The notes: generated from the sequence alone by a model not told the origin. DNA of 64,000 nucleotides from Prochlorococcus marinus XMU1419 (GCF_017695955.1 NZ_JAAORO010000001.1:62001-126000), one strand, 5' to 3'; shown: positions 45,061 to 53,965, counted from the first letter of the stretch. A program made the numbers and translations.

Positions 45061-46425
45061 GTGAAACAAAATAGTCTAAATATAGAAGGAAAAAAACTAT
45101 CTAAGATTGCATTTAGTCATGTTGGTTGTGAGAAAAATCTTGTTGATACTGAACATATGCAAGGCTTATTAGATAAAGAGGGTTATGAAGTTGACAGCAA
45201 TATTAATGATGCAAATATTGTTGTTGTAAATACTTGCAGTTTTATTGAAACAGCTCGAGAAGAATCTGTTAGAAAAATTCTAGAATATACAAATCAAGGA
45301 AAGAAAGTAATAGTTGCAGGCTGTATGGCTCAGCATTTTAAAGATGAGCTTATAAAAGAAATTCCTGAAATAAAAGGTTTGGTTGGGACAGGAGATTATC
45401 AAAAGATAGCAAAGGTTTTAGACAGAGTAGAAAAAGGGGAAATCGTTAACGAAGTTTCAAAAATACCTGAATTTATTGCAGATGAGGAAATACCTCGTTT
45501 TGTAGATAAAAACAAATTTGTTGCTTATCTTCGCATTGCTGAAGGCTGCAACTATAATTGCGCTTTTTGTATTATTCCTAAGTTGAGAGGTCCTCAAAGA
45601 AGTAGAACAATAGAATCTATAGTTTCAGAAGCCAAAAGTCTTGCAAAAAATGGTATTCAAGAAATCATATTAATTAGTCAAATAACAACTAATTATGGTC
45701 AAGATATTTATGGAAAACCATCATTAGCCAGACTTTTGAATGAGCTTTCTAAAGTTCCAATTCCCTGGATAAGGATACATTATGCTTATCCAACAGGTTT
45801 AACTGATGAAGTTATTAGAGCTTTCAAAGATTCAAATAATATAGTGCCTTACTTTGATTTGCCACTTCAGCATAGTCATCCAGATGTGTTGAAGAGTATG
45901 AATAGACCTTGGCAAGCTTCTTTGAATGAATCAATTTTGGAGAAAATTAGAGAAGAAATTCCATCTGCTGTATTAAGAACTAGCCTTATTGTTGGTTTCC
46001 CAGGAGAAAAAAAAGAACATTTTGAACATCTTCTCGAATTTTTGGATAGGCACAAATTTGATCATGTGGGAGTGTTTATTTTTTCTTCTGAAGAAGGAAC
46101 TGCAGCTTTTAATTTGCCAAATAAAGTATCTCCAGAGGTTGCAGAGGCAAGAAAAGATAACGTTATTTCAGTTCAACAAAATATCTCTAAAGATAAAAAT
46201 CAGACATATGTTGGTTCAAAAATGAAGATTTTGGTAGAAAAAACATCAGATAATAACGAATTAATAGGTCGGTCCTACAATTTCGCGCCTGAAATTGACG
46301 GGACTGTAATTTTATCTGTTAAAGATAAAATTGATTTGAAAAATTATATTGGGAAATTTGTTGAAGCAAATATTTCTTTTGCGGATGAATATGATTTGTA
46401 TGGAGAGACTATTAAAATTTTGTAA
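45061..46425 (+). CDS. rimO: Ribosomal protein S12 methylthiotransferase RimO
   Basis: A radical-SAM enzyme that adds a methylthio group to an Asp of S12. 454 residues: N-terminal MTTase domain with cluster cysteines in '[13 protein letters not shown]', '[13 protein letters not shown]' and 'VAGCMAQHF'; radical-SAM motif '[20 protein letters not shown]' (C-x3-C-x2-C); then a C-terminal TRAM domain. The start is GTG 45061. It converges with the petL-like gene, with 4 nt between the stop codons. Confidence 0.95.
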   Translation: MKQNSLNIEGKKLSKIAFSHVGCEKNLVDTEHMQGLLDKEGYEVDSNINDANIVVVNTCSFIETAREESVRKILEYTNQGKKVIVAGCMAQHFKDELIKEIPEIKGLVGTGDYQKIAKVLDRVEKGEIVNEVSKIPEFIADEEIPRFVDKNKFVAYLRIAEGCNYNCAFCIIPKLRGPQRSRTIESIVSEAKSLAKNGIQEIILISQITTNYGQDIYGKPSLARLLNELSKVPIPWIRIHYAYPTGLTDEVIRAFKDSNNIVPYFDLPLQHSHPDVLKSMNRPWQASLNESILEKIREEIPSAVLRTSLIVGFPGEKKEHFEHLLEFLDRHKFDHVGVFIFSSEEGTAAFNLPNKVSPEVAEARKDNVISVQQNISKDKNQTYVGSKMKILVEKTSDNNELIGRSYNFAPEIDGTVILSVKDKIDLKNYIGKFVEANISFADEYDLYGETIKIL

Positions 46426-46429
46426 TTTT

Positions 46430-46522
46430 TTAAATTAATTTAACTGCTCTTAAGAGCTTATCTAATGCGAAAGCAGCTCCAAAACCAAAACCAATAAATG
46501 CAAAATAGAAAATGATGTTCAT
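46430..46522 (-). CDS. petL: Probable cytochrome b6-f complex subunit PetL
   Basis: A 30-residue single-helix protein, ATG 46522 to TAA 46430. One hydrophobic helix with small residues ('FAFIGFGFGAAFALDKLL') is followed by the C-terminal 'RAVKLI'. Cyanobacterial and plastid PetL have this size and end in a similar K-(V/I)-(K/R)-L-I. PetL stabilises the cytochrome b6-f dimer in thylakoids. The call rests on length and the C-terminal pattern; another small photosystem subunit is possible. Confidence 0.6.
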   Translation of the reverse strand: MNIIFYFAFIGFGFGAAFALDKLLRAVKLI

Positions 46523-46585
46523 TAATTTTTTAATTTTTTTTAATCTAACATCACATTAAAAGATAAGATCTTTTCGTTTAATTTC

Positions 46586-46972
46586 TTAATCTTGGGTATA
46601 TGGTAATTTTTTGTATAAACATTCTTCTGCTTTTTGTAGTTCCCGCCCTAGATATAGAGCATGATCGAATCTGGTTATTAAGTCATTTCTTTCTTCAGTG
46701 ATCAATATTCCAAGTTGTTTTGCACTAATACCTTTAAAAACTTCATTACTAACTCTTTTATTTTGAGAGTCGCATTTAATTGGTTCATTTGTTTCGGGGT
46801 CAAGTGCATAGCCTTCGTCATCGATGTTATTTAAAAAGTGCTCTAAAATAATTTTATTTTCTCTTAAATCTACTTTTATAATAAAATAACCTTTTGGATC
46901 TAAGTCTATATATCGGTTGGATAGATTATTATCAATCTTTATTTTTTTATCTAAATTTTTACTAGGATCCAT
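46586..46972 (-). CDS. DUF4346 family protein
   Basis: 128 residues, soluble. The core 'LDPKGYFIIKVDLRENKIIL' followed by 'EHFLNNIDDEGYALDPETNE' and 'GISAKQLGILITEERNDL' matches DUF4346, common in cyanobacteria as a stand-alone protein and elsewhere fused to dihydropteroate-synthase-like proteins. The start is ATG 46972. No reaction is known. It lies 58 nt from the end of the next minus-strand gene upstream. Confidence 0.75.
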   Translation of the reverse strand: MDPSKNLDKKIKIDNNLSNRYIDLDPKGYFIIKVDLRENKIILEHFLNNIDDEGYALDPETNEPIKCDSQNKRVSNEVFKGISAKQLGILITEERNDLITRFDHALYLGRELQKAEECLYKKLPYTQD

Positions 46973-47030
46973 TCTTAGAAGTTAAAAAACTATATTACTA
47001 ATATAATCTTTGGCATAGCCAAATAATTTT

Positions 47031-48185
47031 TTATTTGAAGGGTATAGAATTATTCTCAAATTCAATTTCCATCTTGGTTTGTTTATTAACTTCATTTAGC
47101 CAAGGATAAATTATATTTTCCATATTTTTGTCAAACCACTTATGCAAGCTAATAGAGCTTTTTGCAAAAAACCCCCTTCGCCTTTTATGTTTACCACCTG
47201 CTCCAGGATCAAAAAAATGGATACTATTTTTTATTGCCCATTCAATTGGCTGATAGTAACATAATTCAAAATGTAAATTTGATATCTCTTCTTGACTACC
47301 CCAATATCTACCCCATAAGTTTTTTTTATTTTTAACGCACATCGACATAGCAAAAATATCATTTGAATGATTTTTTGATGCGCTAAATAATAAGATATTT
47401 CTTTTATTACTTACAATTTTTTCGAAAAATGTAGATGTTAGATATTTACTTCCCCAAACTCCCCACCTCGAACAATGCTGTTCATAAAAATTATGCATTT
47501 TTTTAAGGATTTCTTGGTTGATATCATCTTCATTAAAAATTTCTACTTTAATATCTTGTTTAGAAATTGATTTCCTCTCTTTTTTGATATTTTTTCTCTG
47601 ATTAGAGTTAAATCTAGAAAGAAAATCATCAAAAGTTTTTTCTCCATTACTCCTCCATTCACTGCTGGAATTTATCCATTCATGGTATCCCAAAGATTTA
47701 AGATGGTTGCCCCAGCTTTCATCAATATATAAAAAATTACAACTTAAAATTTTGTTTGTAATCGCAAAGCTTTCGATATGGTTTATAAGTAAATTTGTAA
47801 GTTCTTTCTTATCTTTATTTTTTTTATAAAGAAATTGATATCCATTTACAGGACTATAAGGACTCATTCCAATTAATTTAGGGTAATAATTTAAATTCAG
47901 CTCTTGCGCCAATCTCGCAAATGATTGATCAAAAATGAATTCTCCATAGCTATGATTTTTTAAAAAAAGTGGAGCAATTCCTAATATTTCTTCATTTTTA
48001 TAAGCAACAAAATATAGAGGCTGCCAACCAGTTTCTCTTGAAACACTTTTTGATATCTCAAGGTTTTTAAGCCAAGTCCATGCATAAAATGGGTTATTGA
48101 TTTCATTTGCTAATTCATTCCATGTCTCCTTGGAGATTTCTTGAATTGATAATTTGACTTCAACTTTATGTATTTTTTTGGTCAT
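47031..48185 (-). CDS. FemAB/GNAT-like acyltransferase (DUF482 family)
   Basis: 384 residues. The protein shows the COG3146/DUF482 layout: 'PFYAWTWLKNLEISKSVSRE' near the N-terminus, 'EILGIAPLFLKNHSYGEFIF', 'IGMSPYSPVNGYQFLY', and a C-terminal GNAT-like half with 'LWGRYWGSQEEISNLHFELC' and 'FFDPGAGGKHKRRRGFF'. Family members are suspected to transfer amino-acyl or acyl groups in the envelope. No signal peptide, so cytoplasmic. The RibD-C gene ends 18 nt upstream on the same strand. Confidence 0.83.
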   Translation of the reverse strand: MTKKIHKVEVKLSIQEISKETWNELANEINNPFYAWTWLKNLEISKSVSRETGWQPLYFVAYKNEEILGIAPLFLKNHSYGEFIFDQSFARLAQELNLNYYPKLIGMSPYSPVNGYQFLYKKNKDKKELTNLLINHIESFAITNKILSCNFLYIDESWGNHLKSLGYHEWINSSSEWRSNGEKTFDDFLSRFNSNQRKNIKKERKSISKQDIKVEIFNEDDINQEILKKMHNFYEQHCSRWGVWGSKYLTSTFFEKIVSNKRNILLFSASKNHSNDIFAMSMCVKNKKNLWGRYWGSQEEISNLHFELCYYQPIEWAIKNSIHFFDPGAGGKHKRRRGFFAKSSISLHKWFDKNMENIIYPWLNEVNKQTKMEIEFENNSIPFK

Positions 48186-48202
48186 TGATTATTGAATCTA
48201 TT

Positions 48203-48853
48203 TCAAATTTTTTTGTAATGAATATGGATTTCATTATTCATTAAATTTTTAATTGATTTTATTTCCCATAGTCTTTTGAGATTAAAAATCTCATTTGTTT
48301 GTTCTGGAGGAATCCATGTATATCTACCTCCAATAATTCGTGGAATAATTGTAATTTTTATATCTGTTATAAGATCTTCTTTTATAAATGAATTTATAAG
48401 TTTTGCGCCTCCTAAAAGAGCTAGATCATTTATCCCTTGTTTTTTTAGTGAAATTAAAGTTTTTCTCCATGAATCTTCGAAAAAGAATTGTTTCTCGAAT
48501 TTATTATCCGACAAATTATCAACTTTACTTGAGCTTATTAGCCATCTTTTAATTGGTTGACGAAAGTATTGCCAATTACTGTTAAATTTTTTGCTATTTG
48601 AAGCAACTATAGAAATTGGTTGGCTTTTTGATATATTTACTACGTCATTATCATTTAGATTTTTAATTATGTAAGTTGATTGATGAGCTATTAAAGTACC
48701 TAAACCAAAAATGGTGGCATCAACCATTGATAAGTTTTGATTTAACATTTTTTTATCTTCTTCGCTTCCAAGATGGGATTCTCCACCTCCAGGAAATGCA
48801 ATTCTCCCATCAAGACTAGATGCTATAACAATTATTACTCTTGGGATACTCAA
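48203..48853 (-). CDS. RibD C-terminal-domain reductase
   Basis: 216 residues covering only a DHFR-like RibD_C reductase domain, without the deaminase part: 'VIIVIASSLDGRIAFPGGG', 'DATIFGLGTLIAHQSTYI', 'LALLGGAKLINSFIKEDLI' and 'PRIIGGRYTWIP'. Such stand-alone reductases act on riboflavin pyrimidines or on pterins. The start is TTG 48853, whose codon overlaps the TGA of the tandem PTPS gene in a TTGA, so the two are translationally coupled. A pterin substrate is therefore plausible, but it is inference. Confidence 0.85.
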   Translation of the reverse strand: MSIPRVIIVIASSLDGRIAFPGGGESHLGSEEDKKMLNQNLSMVDATIFGLGTLIAHQSTYIIKNLNDNDVVNISKSQPISIVASNSKKFNSNWQYFRQPIKRWLISSSKVDNLSDNKFEKQFFFEDSWRKTLISLKKQGINDLALLGGAKLINSFIKEDLITDIKITIIPRIIGGRYTWIPPEQTNEIFNLKRLWEIKSIKNLMNNEIHIHYKKI

Positions 48854-49776
48854 GTTTGCGTGACTAAACTATTTTCAAGTTTCAAATTCAATGAATTTGT
48901 TAACTTTTGATCAACATAAATTTCTGCAGCATTATTTGGACTCTCCTGGAGTCTTATTTTGTGTAATGTTGCACCAAGTTTATGTATTGGTTTTTTAAGA
49001 ATATCAGAAATATATAAAGCTATATTTTCAGCAGTTGGAACACAATTATGGAAAAATTCGATGTCTTTATTTAAAAAAGTGTGATCTAGTTGTTCAACAA
49101 CTAAATCATTAATTATCTCTTGGAGGGCAGATAAGTCGCAAACCATTCCTGTTCTTTTATCAATTTCTCCTTTTACAGTTATATCGACAAGATAGTTGTG
49201 ACCATGTCCATTAACTCTGGCACATTTCCCATAGATTTTTTTATTTTCATCAAAGGATATCTCTTCTTTTGCAAGTCTATGAGCGGCTGCAAAATGAGTT
49301 TGTACTGTTAAAAATGCTTCCATGTTTTTTCCAAAATAATCAACCCATAAATTTGGGTTTTCATAAAGCCTTAGACTTGTAAGAGGTAAATCATCCTTTA
49401 GACGACCCCAAATGACTTTTACTAATGCTTCAGTTGTGGGAAGTATACCCTCTTGATTATCAATATTAAATTCAGGCCAGACATCATTTAAAAAATGAAA
49501 ATCTAATTGTCCAGTAACCTTATCTTTAATAGAGTGTTTTACATCAGAGAGATTAAGTACCATTCCATCAGAGTCTAGTTCTCCACCCATTGAAACAATA
49601 AGTTCGTAATTATGACCATGACCTGGTGCAATACTGCACTTTCCAAAAAGAGAAAAATTTTCTTCTGGGCTTTTTTCAGGAAGCCAATAACGGTGACTAG
49701 AACTAAAGCAGGCACGTCGAGTTATGACGCATTCACGTCCTTTTCCATGTAATGGTTTGGATTGTGTAGAAGTCAT
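48850..49776 (-). CDS. Tandem-domain 6-pyruvoyl-tetrahydropterin synthase-like protein
   Basis: 308 residues with two PTPS/QueD folds in one chain, at about 15-140 and 155-285. Each has zinc-binding histidines: 'SSSHRYWLP' with 'GKCSIAPGHGHNYEL', and 'AAAHRLAKE' with 'GKCARVNGHGHNYLV'. The C-x5-H-G-H spacing matches eukaryote-type PTPS better than short QueD (C-x3-H-G-H). 'PTTEALVKVIWGRL' and 'PTAENIALYISDIL' provide the later catalytic Glu region in both halves. It could make a tetrahydropterin or preQ0 precursor. Followed by the coupled RibD_C reductase. Confidence 0.9.
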   Translation of the reverse strand: MTSTQSKPLHGKGRECVITRRACFSSSHRYWLPEKSPEENFSLFGKCSIAPGHGHNYELIVSMGGELDSDGMVLNLSDVKHSIKDKVTGQLDFHFLNDVWPEFNIDNQEGILPTTEALVKVIWGRLKDDLPLTSLRLYENPNLWVDYFGKNMEAFLTVQTHFAAAHRLAKEEISFDENKKIYGKCARVNGHGHNYLVDITVKGEIDKRTGMVCDLSALQEIINDLVVEQLDHTFLNKDIEFFHNCVPTAENIALYISDILKKPIHKLGATLHKIRLQESPNNAAEIYVDQKLTNSLNLKLENSLVTQT

Positions 49777-49826
49777 ACCTGTCTGCGATAATACTATCTT
49801 AAGGTTTTAAATACGCTTTTGTCTTT

Positions 49827-50384
49827 ATGGAACAATCCATTATCAAAAAAACAGTTCATTCTATAAAGGGCAGAAGCATATTTTTAATTGGAATGATGGG
49901 TTCTGGTAAGTCACAAACTGGTTTGAAGCTGGCTCAATTATTGCATTACAAATATATTGATTTAGATTCATTAATAGAAAAGTTGGCAAAAAAATCTATC
50001 AATCAAATTTTTAATGATGAAGGAGAAGATAATTTCCGTGAATTAGAAGCAAACTGCCTTAAAGAAACTATCAAAATTCCTTCATTAGTAATCTCAACTG
50101 GTGGAGGAATAGTTACCAAATCGGAAAACTGGGGAATCTTAAGACAGGGTATAATTGCTTGGATAGATCTCGATAAAAATATAGCAATTGAAAGATTGAA
50201 AAATGAAATTGAAAATAGGCCACTTCTTCATGGAAAGAATCTAAATGATTTATATACGAGCATTTTTCAATCTAGAAAAAATTTGTATTCTCAAGCTGAT
50301 CTGAGAATTCAAGTAAAAAGAGAAAATATTGAAGAAGTCGCTATGAAAATAATTAATGCAATTCATAAAGAAATAATTAGTTAA
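49827..50384 (+). CDS. aroK: Shikimate kinase
   Basis: It phosphorylates shikimate in aromatic amino acid synthesis. 185 residues: Walker A 'LIGMMGSGKSQTG', shikimate-binding 'YIDLDSLIEKLAKKSINQIF', 'GEDNFRELEANCL', 'VISTGGGIVT' and the lid 'LKNEIENRPLLHG'. ATG 49827, divergent from the PTPS gene by 50 nt. It shares the stop tetranucleotide TTAA (50381-50384) with the opposing CRR7-like gene. Confidence 0.95.
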   Translation: MEQSIIKKTVHSIKGRSIFLIGMMGSGKSQTGLKLAQLLHYKYIDLDSLIEKLAKKSINQIFNDEGEDNFRELEANCLKETIKIPSLVISTGGGIVTKSENWGILRQGIIAWIDLDKNIAIERLKNEIENRPLLHGKNLNDLYTSIFQSRKNLYSQADLRIQVKRENIEEVAMKIINAIHKEIIS

Positions 50385-50638
50385 TCTGGTTCAATTCTTA
50401 CTGCAAACCATTTGATAACATATCCTAATTTTATTTCTAATTCATAAGTGCTTTCCAATAATTCTTCAAAAAATTCTTGATCAGGAGCTTCTATATTTTG
50501 ATATATTGTTTGTGTTTCTGTCTTACTAAGCCAATTCTTCAACCATAAAATTGCTTCTTGTTTTGATACAATTTTTTCTTTTGAATCTGGCTCTAATAAT
50601 ACATAATGATCTGATGCTCTTATTAGTGGATTTGACAT
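50381..50638 (-). CDS. CRR7-like protein (probable NDH-1 assembly factor)
   Basis: 85 residues, soluble. The N-terminal 'HYVLLEPDSKEKIVSKQEAI' and the C-terminal 'YELEIKLGYVIKWFAVRIEP' fit the chlororespiratory reduction 7 family, which in plants is needed for the NADH dehydrogenase-like complex. Cyanobacterial members are of this size. The identification is by pattern, not by a search. Its ATG is only one base from the ATG of the divergent secreted protein at 50640. Confidence 0.65.
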   Translation of the reverse strand: MSNPLIRASDHYVLLEPDSKEKIVSKQEAILWLKNWLSKTETQTIYQNIEAPDQEFFEELLESTYELEIKLGYVIKWFAVRIEPD

Positions 50639-50639
50639 A

Positions 50640-51347
50640 ATGAAAATTATTCTTGGATTAATACTTTGTTTGATTTTTCAAGGAATTTTTTTAGAAAGTT
50701 CTTTTGCTCTAGTAGATTCTAACGTACGAGAGTTTTTGGAAAATCGTGTAAATCAATGGCCAGAATTATATTTGCCAAATTTTAAATTATCTGACACTTC
50801 TAAGGATTTAATTTATCCTAAATGGTTCGAGGGGAATTGGCTTGTTACTTCTCAAGATATAATTAATGATTCTGAAGAACCTGTTATTTATAAAGTAAAT
50901 TTCTTTAAGAATGATTCAGATTTAATTATTGGAAATCGTGCAAAAAATTCTGAATCTATTGGAAAAGCAATATTTGGTGATACCTTAATCAAGGTTGTAG
51001 ATGATCCTCAATCTATTAATAATCAAATTACTTATTTAAAAGATGATCTTTATATCGATTCAAGAATTACAGGGAGAAATCAGATTCAAGATGATGATAT
51101 TTTTTTCGCAGATGAGCTAGTGATACAAACAGCACATAAGCCAGGCGCTTCAAGGATTAATCAGGTAGAGACCATTAGTAAATTTCAAAAATGTTCCGAA
51201 GAAATATTGCAAGTTAATAATTCAATCAAACCGTCAATTTGTGGAGTGCAATATGTTGCTTCTTATGGCTCAAAAGTTGGTGATCCTTCTATTCATGCTA
51301 TAAAAACAAATAAATATAAATTAAAGTTTGAATTTATTGAGAGCTAG
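50640..51347 (+). CDS. Cyanobacterial secreted/lumenal protein (DUF6816-like)
   Basis: 235 residues with a clear signal peptide ('ILGLILCLIFQGIFLESSFA', cleavage probably after SFA). The mature part has 'LIYPKWFEGNWLVTSQDIIN', an F-x-G-x-W-x-V-T-S pattern found in cyanobacterial and plastid lumenal proteins, then beta-rich sequence with two cysteines ('FQKCSEEIL', 'PSICGVQYV'). It is probably in the thylakoid lumen or periplasm. Function unknown. It is divergent from the CRR7-like gene with a single base between start codons, and converges with a GST gene, overlapping by 14 nt. Confidence 0.75.
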   Translation: MKIILGLILCLIFQGIFLESSFALVDSNVREFLENRVNQWPELYLPNFKLSDTSKDLIYPKWFEGNWLVTSQDIINDSEEPVIYKVNFFKNDSDLIIGNRAKNSESIGKAIFGDTLIKVVDDPQSINNQITYLKDDLYIDSRITGRNQIQDDDIFFADELVIQTAHKPGASRINQVETISKFQKCSEEILQVNNSIKPSICGVQYVASYGSKVGDPSIHAIKTNKYKLKFEFIES

Positions 51348-52059
51348 CACTAAAAAGATATTCTTCTAAGTTGTTCCTCCACATAAAAAGATTTTCTAGA
51401 TAAGGGTTATTTATGTATTCTTGACACCCCTCTCCTGAAAGAATTGGCCCTGAAGACTTTGGAAATTTAAGAAGTGATAATTGAGCTGCAATTGAAATAT
51501 CTGCAATTGATAAACTATCTCCAACTAGATTTTTTTTGTTGATCAAGGATTTTGATAAAGCTTCCAGTAATTTTTGGAGTTCTAAATTATCTTTAGAAGA
51601 CAAAACTACATTAGAAATTTTACTAAGATTTTCAAAAGGTAATTTATCTACAATACTTTTAACTGAAGAAGGTATTTCATCTGGAAGTAATGCAGTTCTT
51701 AGCTGTGGGTTTTCTATTGCAGATTTTATTAAAGCTTTTCTACAAGTTGCAGCCATTGTAGTATCTGCCCAGTCTTCGATTAGTTTGCATTGTGCAAATA
51801 ATATTGGGTCCTCAGGAAAGAGTGGATTGTTATCATTTTTTTTATCTATATATTCGCAAATATTTGATGAGTCATGAATAATTTGATCATTACTATCGAC
51901 TATTACAGGTACTTGTTTTTGACCTGATAATTTAAAGATTTCAAATTGGCCTATTCCAGGCGTTACTTCTTCAACTCGATATTGTAGTTTTTTTGCATGA
52001 AGTGCCATTCTTGTTTTTAAACAAAAAGCACTATGCCTAAATTGATATAATGTAATCAT
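51334..52059 (-). CDS. Glutathione S-transferase family protein
   Basis: 241 residues. The thioredoxin-fold N-terminus reads 'LYQFRHSAFCLKTRMALHAK', with Ser/Cys at the likely glutathione site, and 'SGQKQVPVIVDSNDQIIHDS' gives the cis-Pro and the Ser that bind glutathione. An all-helical C-terminal domain follows, with 'LVGDSLSIADISIAAQLSLL'. Substrate unknown. The start is ATG 52059; it is divergent from the DUF751 gene. Confidence 0.88.
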   Translation of the reverse strand: MITLYQFRHSAFCLKTRMALHAKKLQYRVEEVTPGIGQFEIFKLSGQKQVPVIVDSNDQIIHDSSNICEYIDKKNDNNPLFPEDPILFAQCKLIEDWADTTMAATCRKALIKSAIENPQLRTALLPDEIPSSVKSIVDKLPFENLSKISNVVLSSKDNLELQKLLEALSKSLINKKNLVGDSLSIADISIAAQLSLLKFPKSSGPILSGEGCQEYINNPYLENLFMWRNNLEEYLFSASSQ

Positions 52060-52113
52060 GCTGTTTAATGTTTGTTAAAACTTAGCTAAAAAAGTAATCT
52101 ATTTGTGGAGCTG

Positions 52114-52317
52114 ATGGGCGAATTTTTCTCTAATGTTGCAAGATATCCCAAATATTTAATATCCATCATTGTTGGGGGACTTGTTGCTTTGCTTGAACCT
52201 TTATTCAAGAATAGATCAAATCCACTCACAATAGTAGGTTTGATATCTTCTGTCCTAAGTGCTTTCATAACTGTTTATTTTGTCTTGCAAGCTATGACAA
52301 ACCCAATAAATTTATAA
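52114..52317 (+). CDS. DUF751/Ycf33-like small membrane protein
   Basis: 67 residues from ATG 52114 (GTG 52105 is an in-frame alternative). 'FFSNVARYPKYLISIIVGGL' and a second helix 'VGLISSVLSAFITVYFVLQA' match the DUF751 pattern of cyanobacteria and plastids. Two transmembrane helices, no known function. It precedes rbfA by 5 nt and is probably cotranscribed with rbfA and hemD. Confidence 0.8.
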   Translation: MGEFFSNVARYPKYLISIIVGGLVALLEPLFKNRSNPLTIVGLISSVLSAFITVYFVLQAMTNPINL

Positions 52318-52322
52318 CCATA

Positions 52323-52715
52323 ATGCCAAATAATTACCGTCTTGCAAAAGTTTCTTCTCTTTTGAAGAAAGAAATAACCCTTATTTTGCAGAATGATTTG
52401 GAAAATGATCTTATTAGAGATCATTTCGTAAATATTTCTAAGATTGATTTATCAGGTGATTTGCAACACTGTAAAATTTACATAACTTCAACTGCTCAAG
52501 AGAAAGTGAGGAAAGAGATTGTAGCAAACTTGAATACTGCTAAAAGCTTTATAAGACATAGTTTAGGAAAAAGAATAGAGATGAGAAGAGTGCCAGAGAT
52601 AGTTTTTAAAGACGATGTTGTTCTTGATAAAGGATTATCTGTCTTGAAACTTCTCGATGAATTAAAAAATAAAAACCAAAATAATAATGTTGAGGACAAG
52701 GATGCCAATAGTTGA
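52323..52715 (+). CDS. rbfA: Ribosome-binding factor A
   Basis: It binds the 30S subunit and helps 16S rRNA 5'-end maturation. 130 residues with the KH-like fold: 'NYRLAKVSSLLKKEITLILQ', 'HFVNISKIDLSGDLQHCKIY' and 'RHSLGKRIEMRRVPEIVFK'. ATG 52323. The last 14 nt overlap the start of hemD in another frame. Confidence 0.95.
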   Translation: MPNNYRLAKVSSLLKKEITLILQNDLENDLIRDHFVNISKIDLSGDLQHCKIYITSTAQEKVRKEIVANLNTAKSFIRHSLGKRIEMRRVPEIVFKDDVVLDKGLSVLKLLDELKNKNQNNNVEDKDANS

Positions 52716-53499
52716 TCTACCTCTTGATCAAAGAAATATAATTATTACTCGATCAAAAGAAGGGATATTGGATATAAAAAAGATATTCACAAGTAAGGGC
52801 GCTAATGTATTTGATTTGCCTGCAATAAGTATTGGTGATCCTGATGATCTGAATCCTCTTGACGAAGCATTAAATCAAATAAATGATTTTCATTGGATTA
52901 TTTTTTCCAGTAGTAATGGGATTAAATTTGTGGATAAAAGACTTAGATACTTTAATAGTTCATTAAAAGAATGTTCTAAAAAAACAAAAATCGCTGTAGT
53001 CGGAGAAAAAACTTCAAAAACTCTTGATGATTTTGGGATTAAGGCTGATTTCATACCTCCAGAATTCGTTGCTGAAAGTTTAATTAATAATTTCCCAGTA
53101 TCTGGTTATGGACTTCGAGTCTTTGTACCAAGAGTTCAAACAGGTGGTAGGGATCTAATTGCAGATCAATTTAGAAAGGCTGGTTCCCGTGTATTTGAGG
53201 TTGCTGCATATGAAACTAGATGTCCCGAATCAATTCCGGAAGAAACAATTGATATTATTTCTAATCGAAAAGTAGATGCAATTATTTTCTCAAGCGGTAA
53301 AACCGTAGTAAATGCTGCTTTTTTACTAGAAAAAAAACTTGGTAAACAATGGTTAGAATATTTTGAACAGATTAAGTTGTTAACTATTGGACCTCAGACA
53401 ACAAAAATATGTAACAAGATTTTTGGAAGAGTTGATAGTCAGGCACAAAAATATACTTTTGAAGGACTGCTAGATCTGGCAATTAATATTTTTAGTTAG
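52702..53499 (+). CDS. hemD: Uroporphyrinogen-III synthase
   Basis: It closes hydroxymethylbilane with ring D inversion, a step common to chlorophyll, heme and cobalamin. About 265 residues with the bilobal pattern: 'NIIITRSKEGILDIKKIF', 'WIIFSSSNGIKFV', 'VFVPRVQTGGRDLIADQFRK', 'VAAYETRCPE' and 'AIIFSSGKTVVNAAF'. ATG 52702 follows a good ribosome binding site (GAGG at 52692-52695) located inside rbfA; the ATG at 52687 is a weaker alternative. It converges with the SRPBCC gene with an 8-nt overlap. Confidence 0.93.
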   Translation: MPIVDLPLDQRNIIITRSKEGILDIKKIFTSKGANVFDLPAISIGDPDDLNPLDEALNQINDFHWIIFSSSNGIKFVDKRLRYFNSSLKECSKKTKIAVVGEKTSKTLDDFGIKADFIPPEFVAESLINNFPVSGYGLRVFVPRVQTGGRDLIADQFRKAGSRVFEVAAYETRCPESIPEETIDIISNRKVDAIIFSSGKTVVNAAFLLEKKLGKQWLEYFEQIKLLTIGPQTTKICNKIFGRVDSQAQKYTFEGLLDLAINIFS

Positions 53500-53962
53500 A
53501 AAAATTTTTTGAATAGTTCTTTTCAACTAAATCCTTGAACCTATCAATATTGGCCTGTAATTCGTTTGTAACCATTTTGCCCAAGATATTTTCTTCCATA
53601 AAACGCGCAATCATTTTAGGGAGCTCATAAGTTATTGCTAAATTTACCGTTGTGATTTGATCAGCTTTACTTTCGAAAACTACTGATCCCTCAGTTGGTA
53701 AGCCCCCTATAGATTTCCATTTAAGTTTGCTTTTTTCGACCCTTTCTGTAATTTGAGCTTTCCATTTAAACCTAAAGCCATTTGCAGCCAAAGTCCATTC
53801 TGTTAAATCTGGTAATGTATTAGTCTCTTCATCAACTGTTTTTACAGATTCAATCCAGCTCATCCAAAGTGACATTGAGTCTAAATCGCTCCATGTATCC
53901 CAAACATTTTCAAGAGGCGCATTAACTACTGTTATTACGTCATGTTTTAGCCAAGTACCCAT
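53492..53962 (-). CDS. SRPBCC (polyketide cyclase/dehydrase-like) protein
   Basis: About 156 residues. START/SRPBCC fold pattern: 'HDVITVVNAPLENVWDTWSD', 'MSLWMSWIESVKTVDE', 'NGFRFKWKAQITERVE' and 'KSKLKWKSIGGLPTEGSVVF'. These domains bind hydrophobic ligands such as quinones or carotenoids. The ATG at 53962 lies 3 nt after the zds stop on the same strand, so a role in carotenoid metabolism or delivery is likely from position, but no catalytic residues can be named. Confidence 0.85.
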   Translation of the reverse strand: MGTWLKHDVITVVNAPLENVWDTWSDLDSMSLWMSWIESVKTVDEETNTLPDLTEWTLAANGFRFKWKAQITERVEKSKLKWKSIGGLPTEGSVVFESKADQITTVNLAITYELPKMIARFMEENILGKMVTNELQANIDRFKDLVEKNYSKNFSN

Positions 53963-53965
53963 CAA

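Noticed and set aside
46446-46457. Perfect palindrome GCTCTTAAGAGC near the rimO/petL junction as terminator
   Set aside because: No T-run follows on either strand, and the sequence is fully explained as petL coding.
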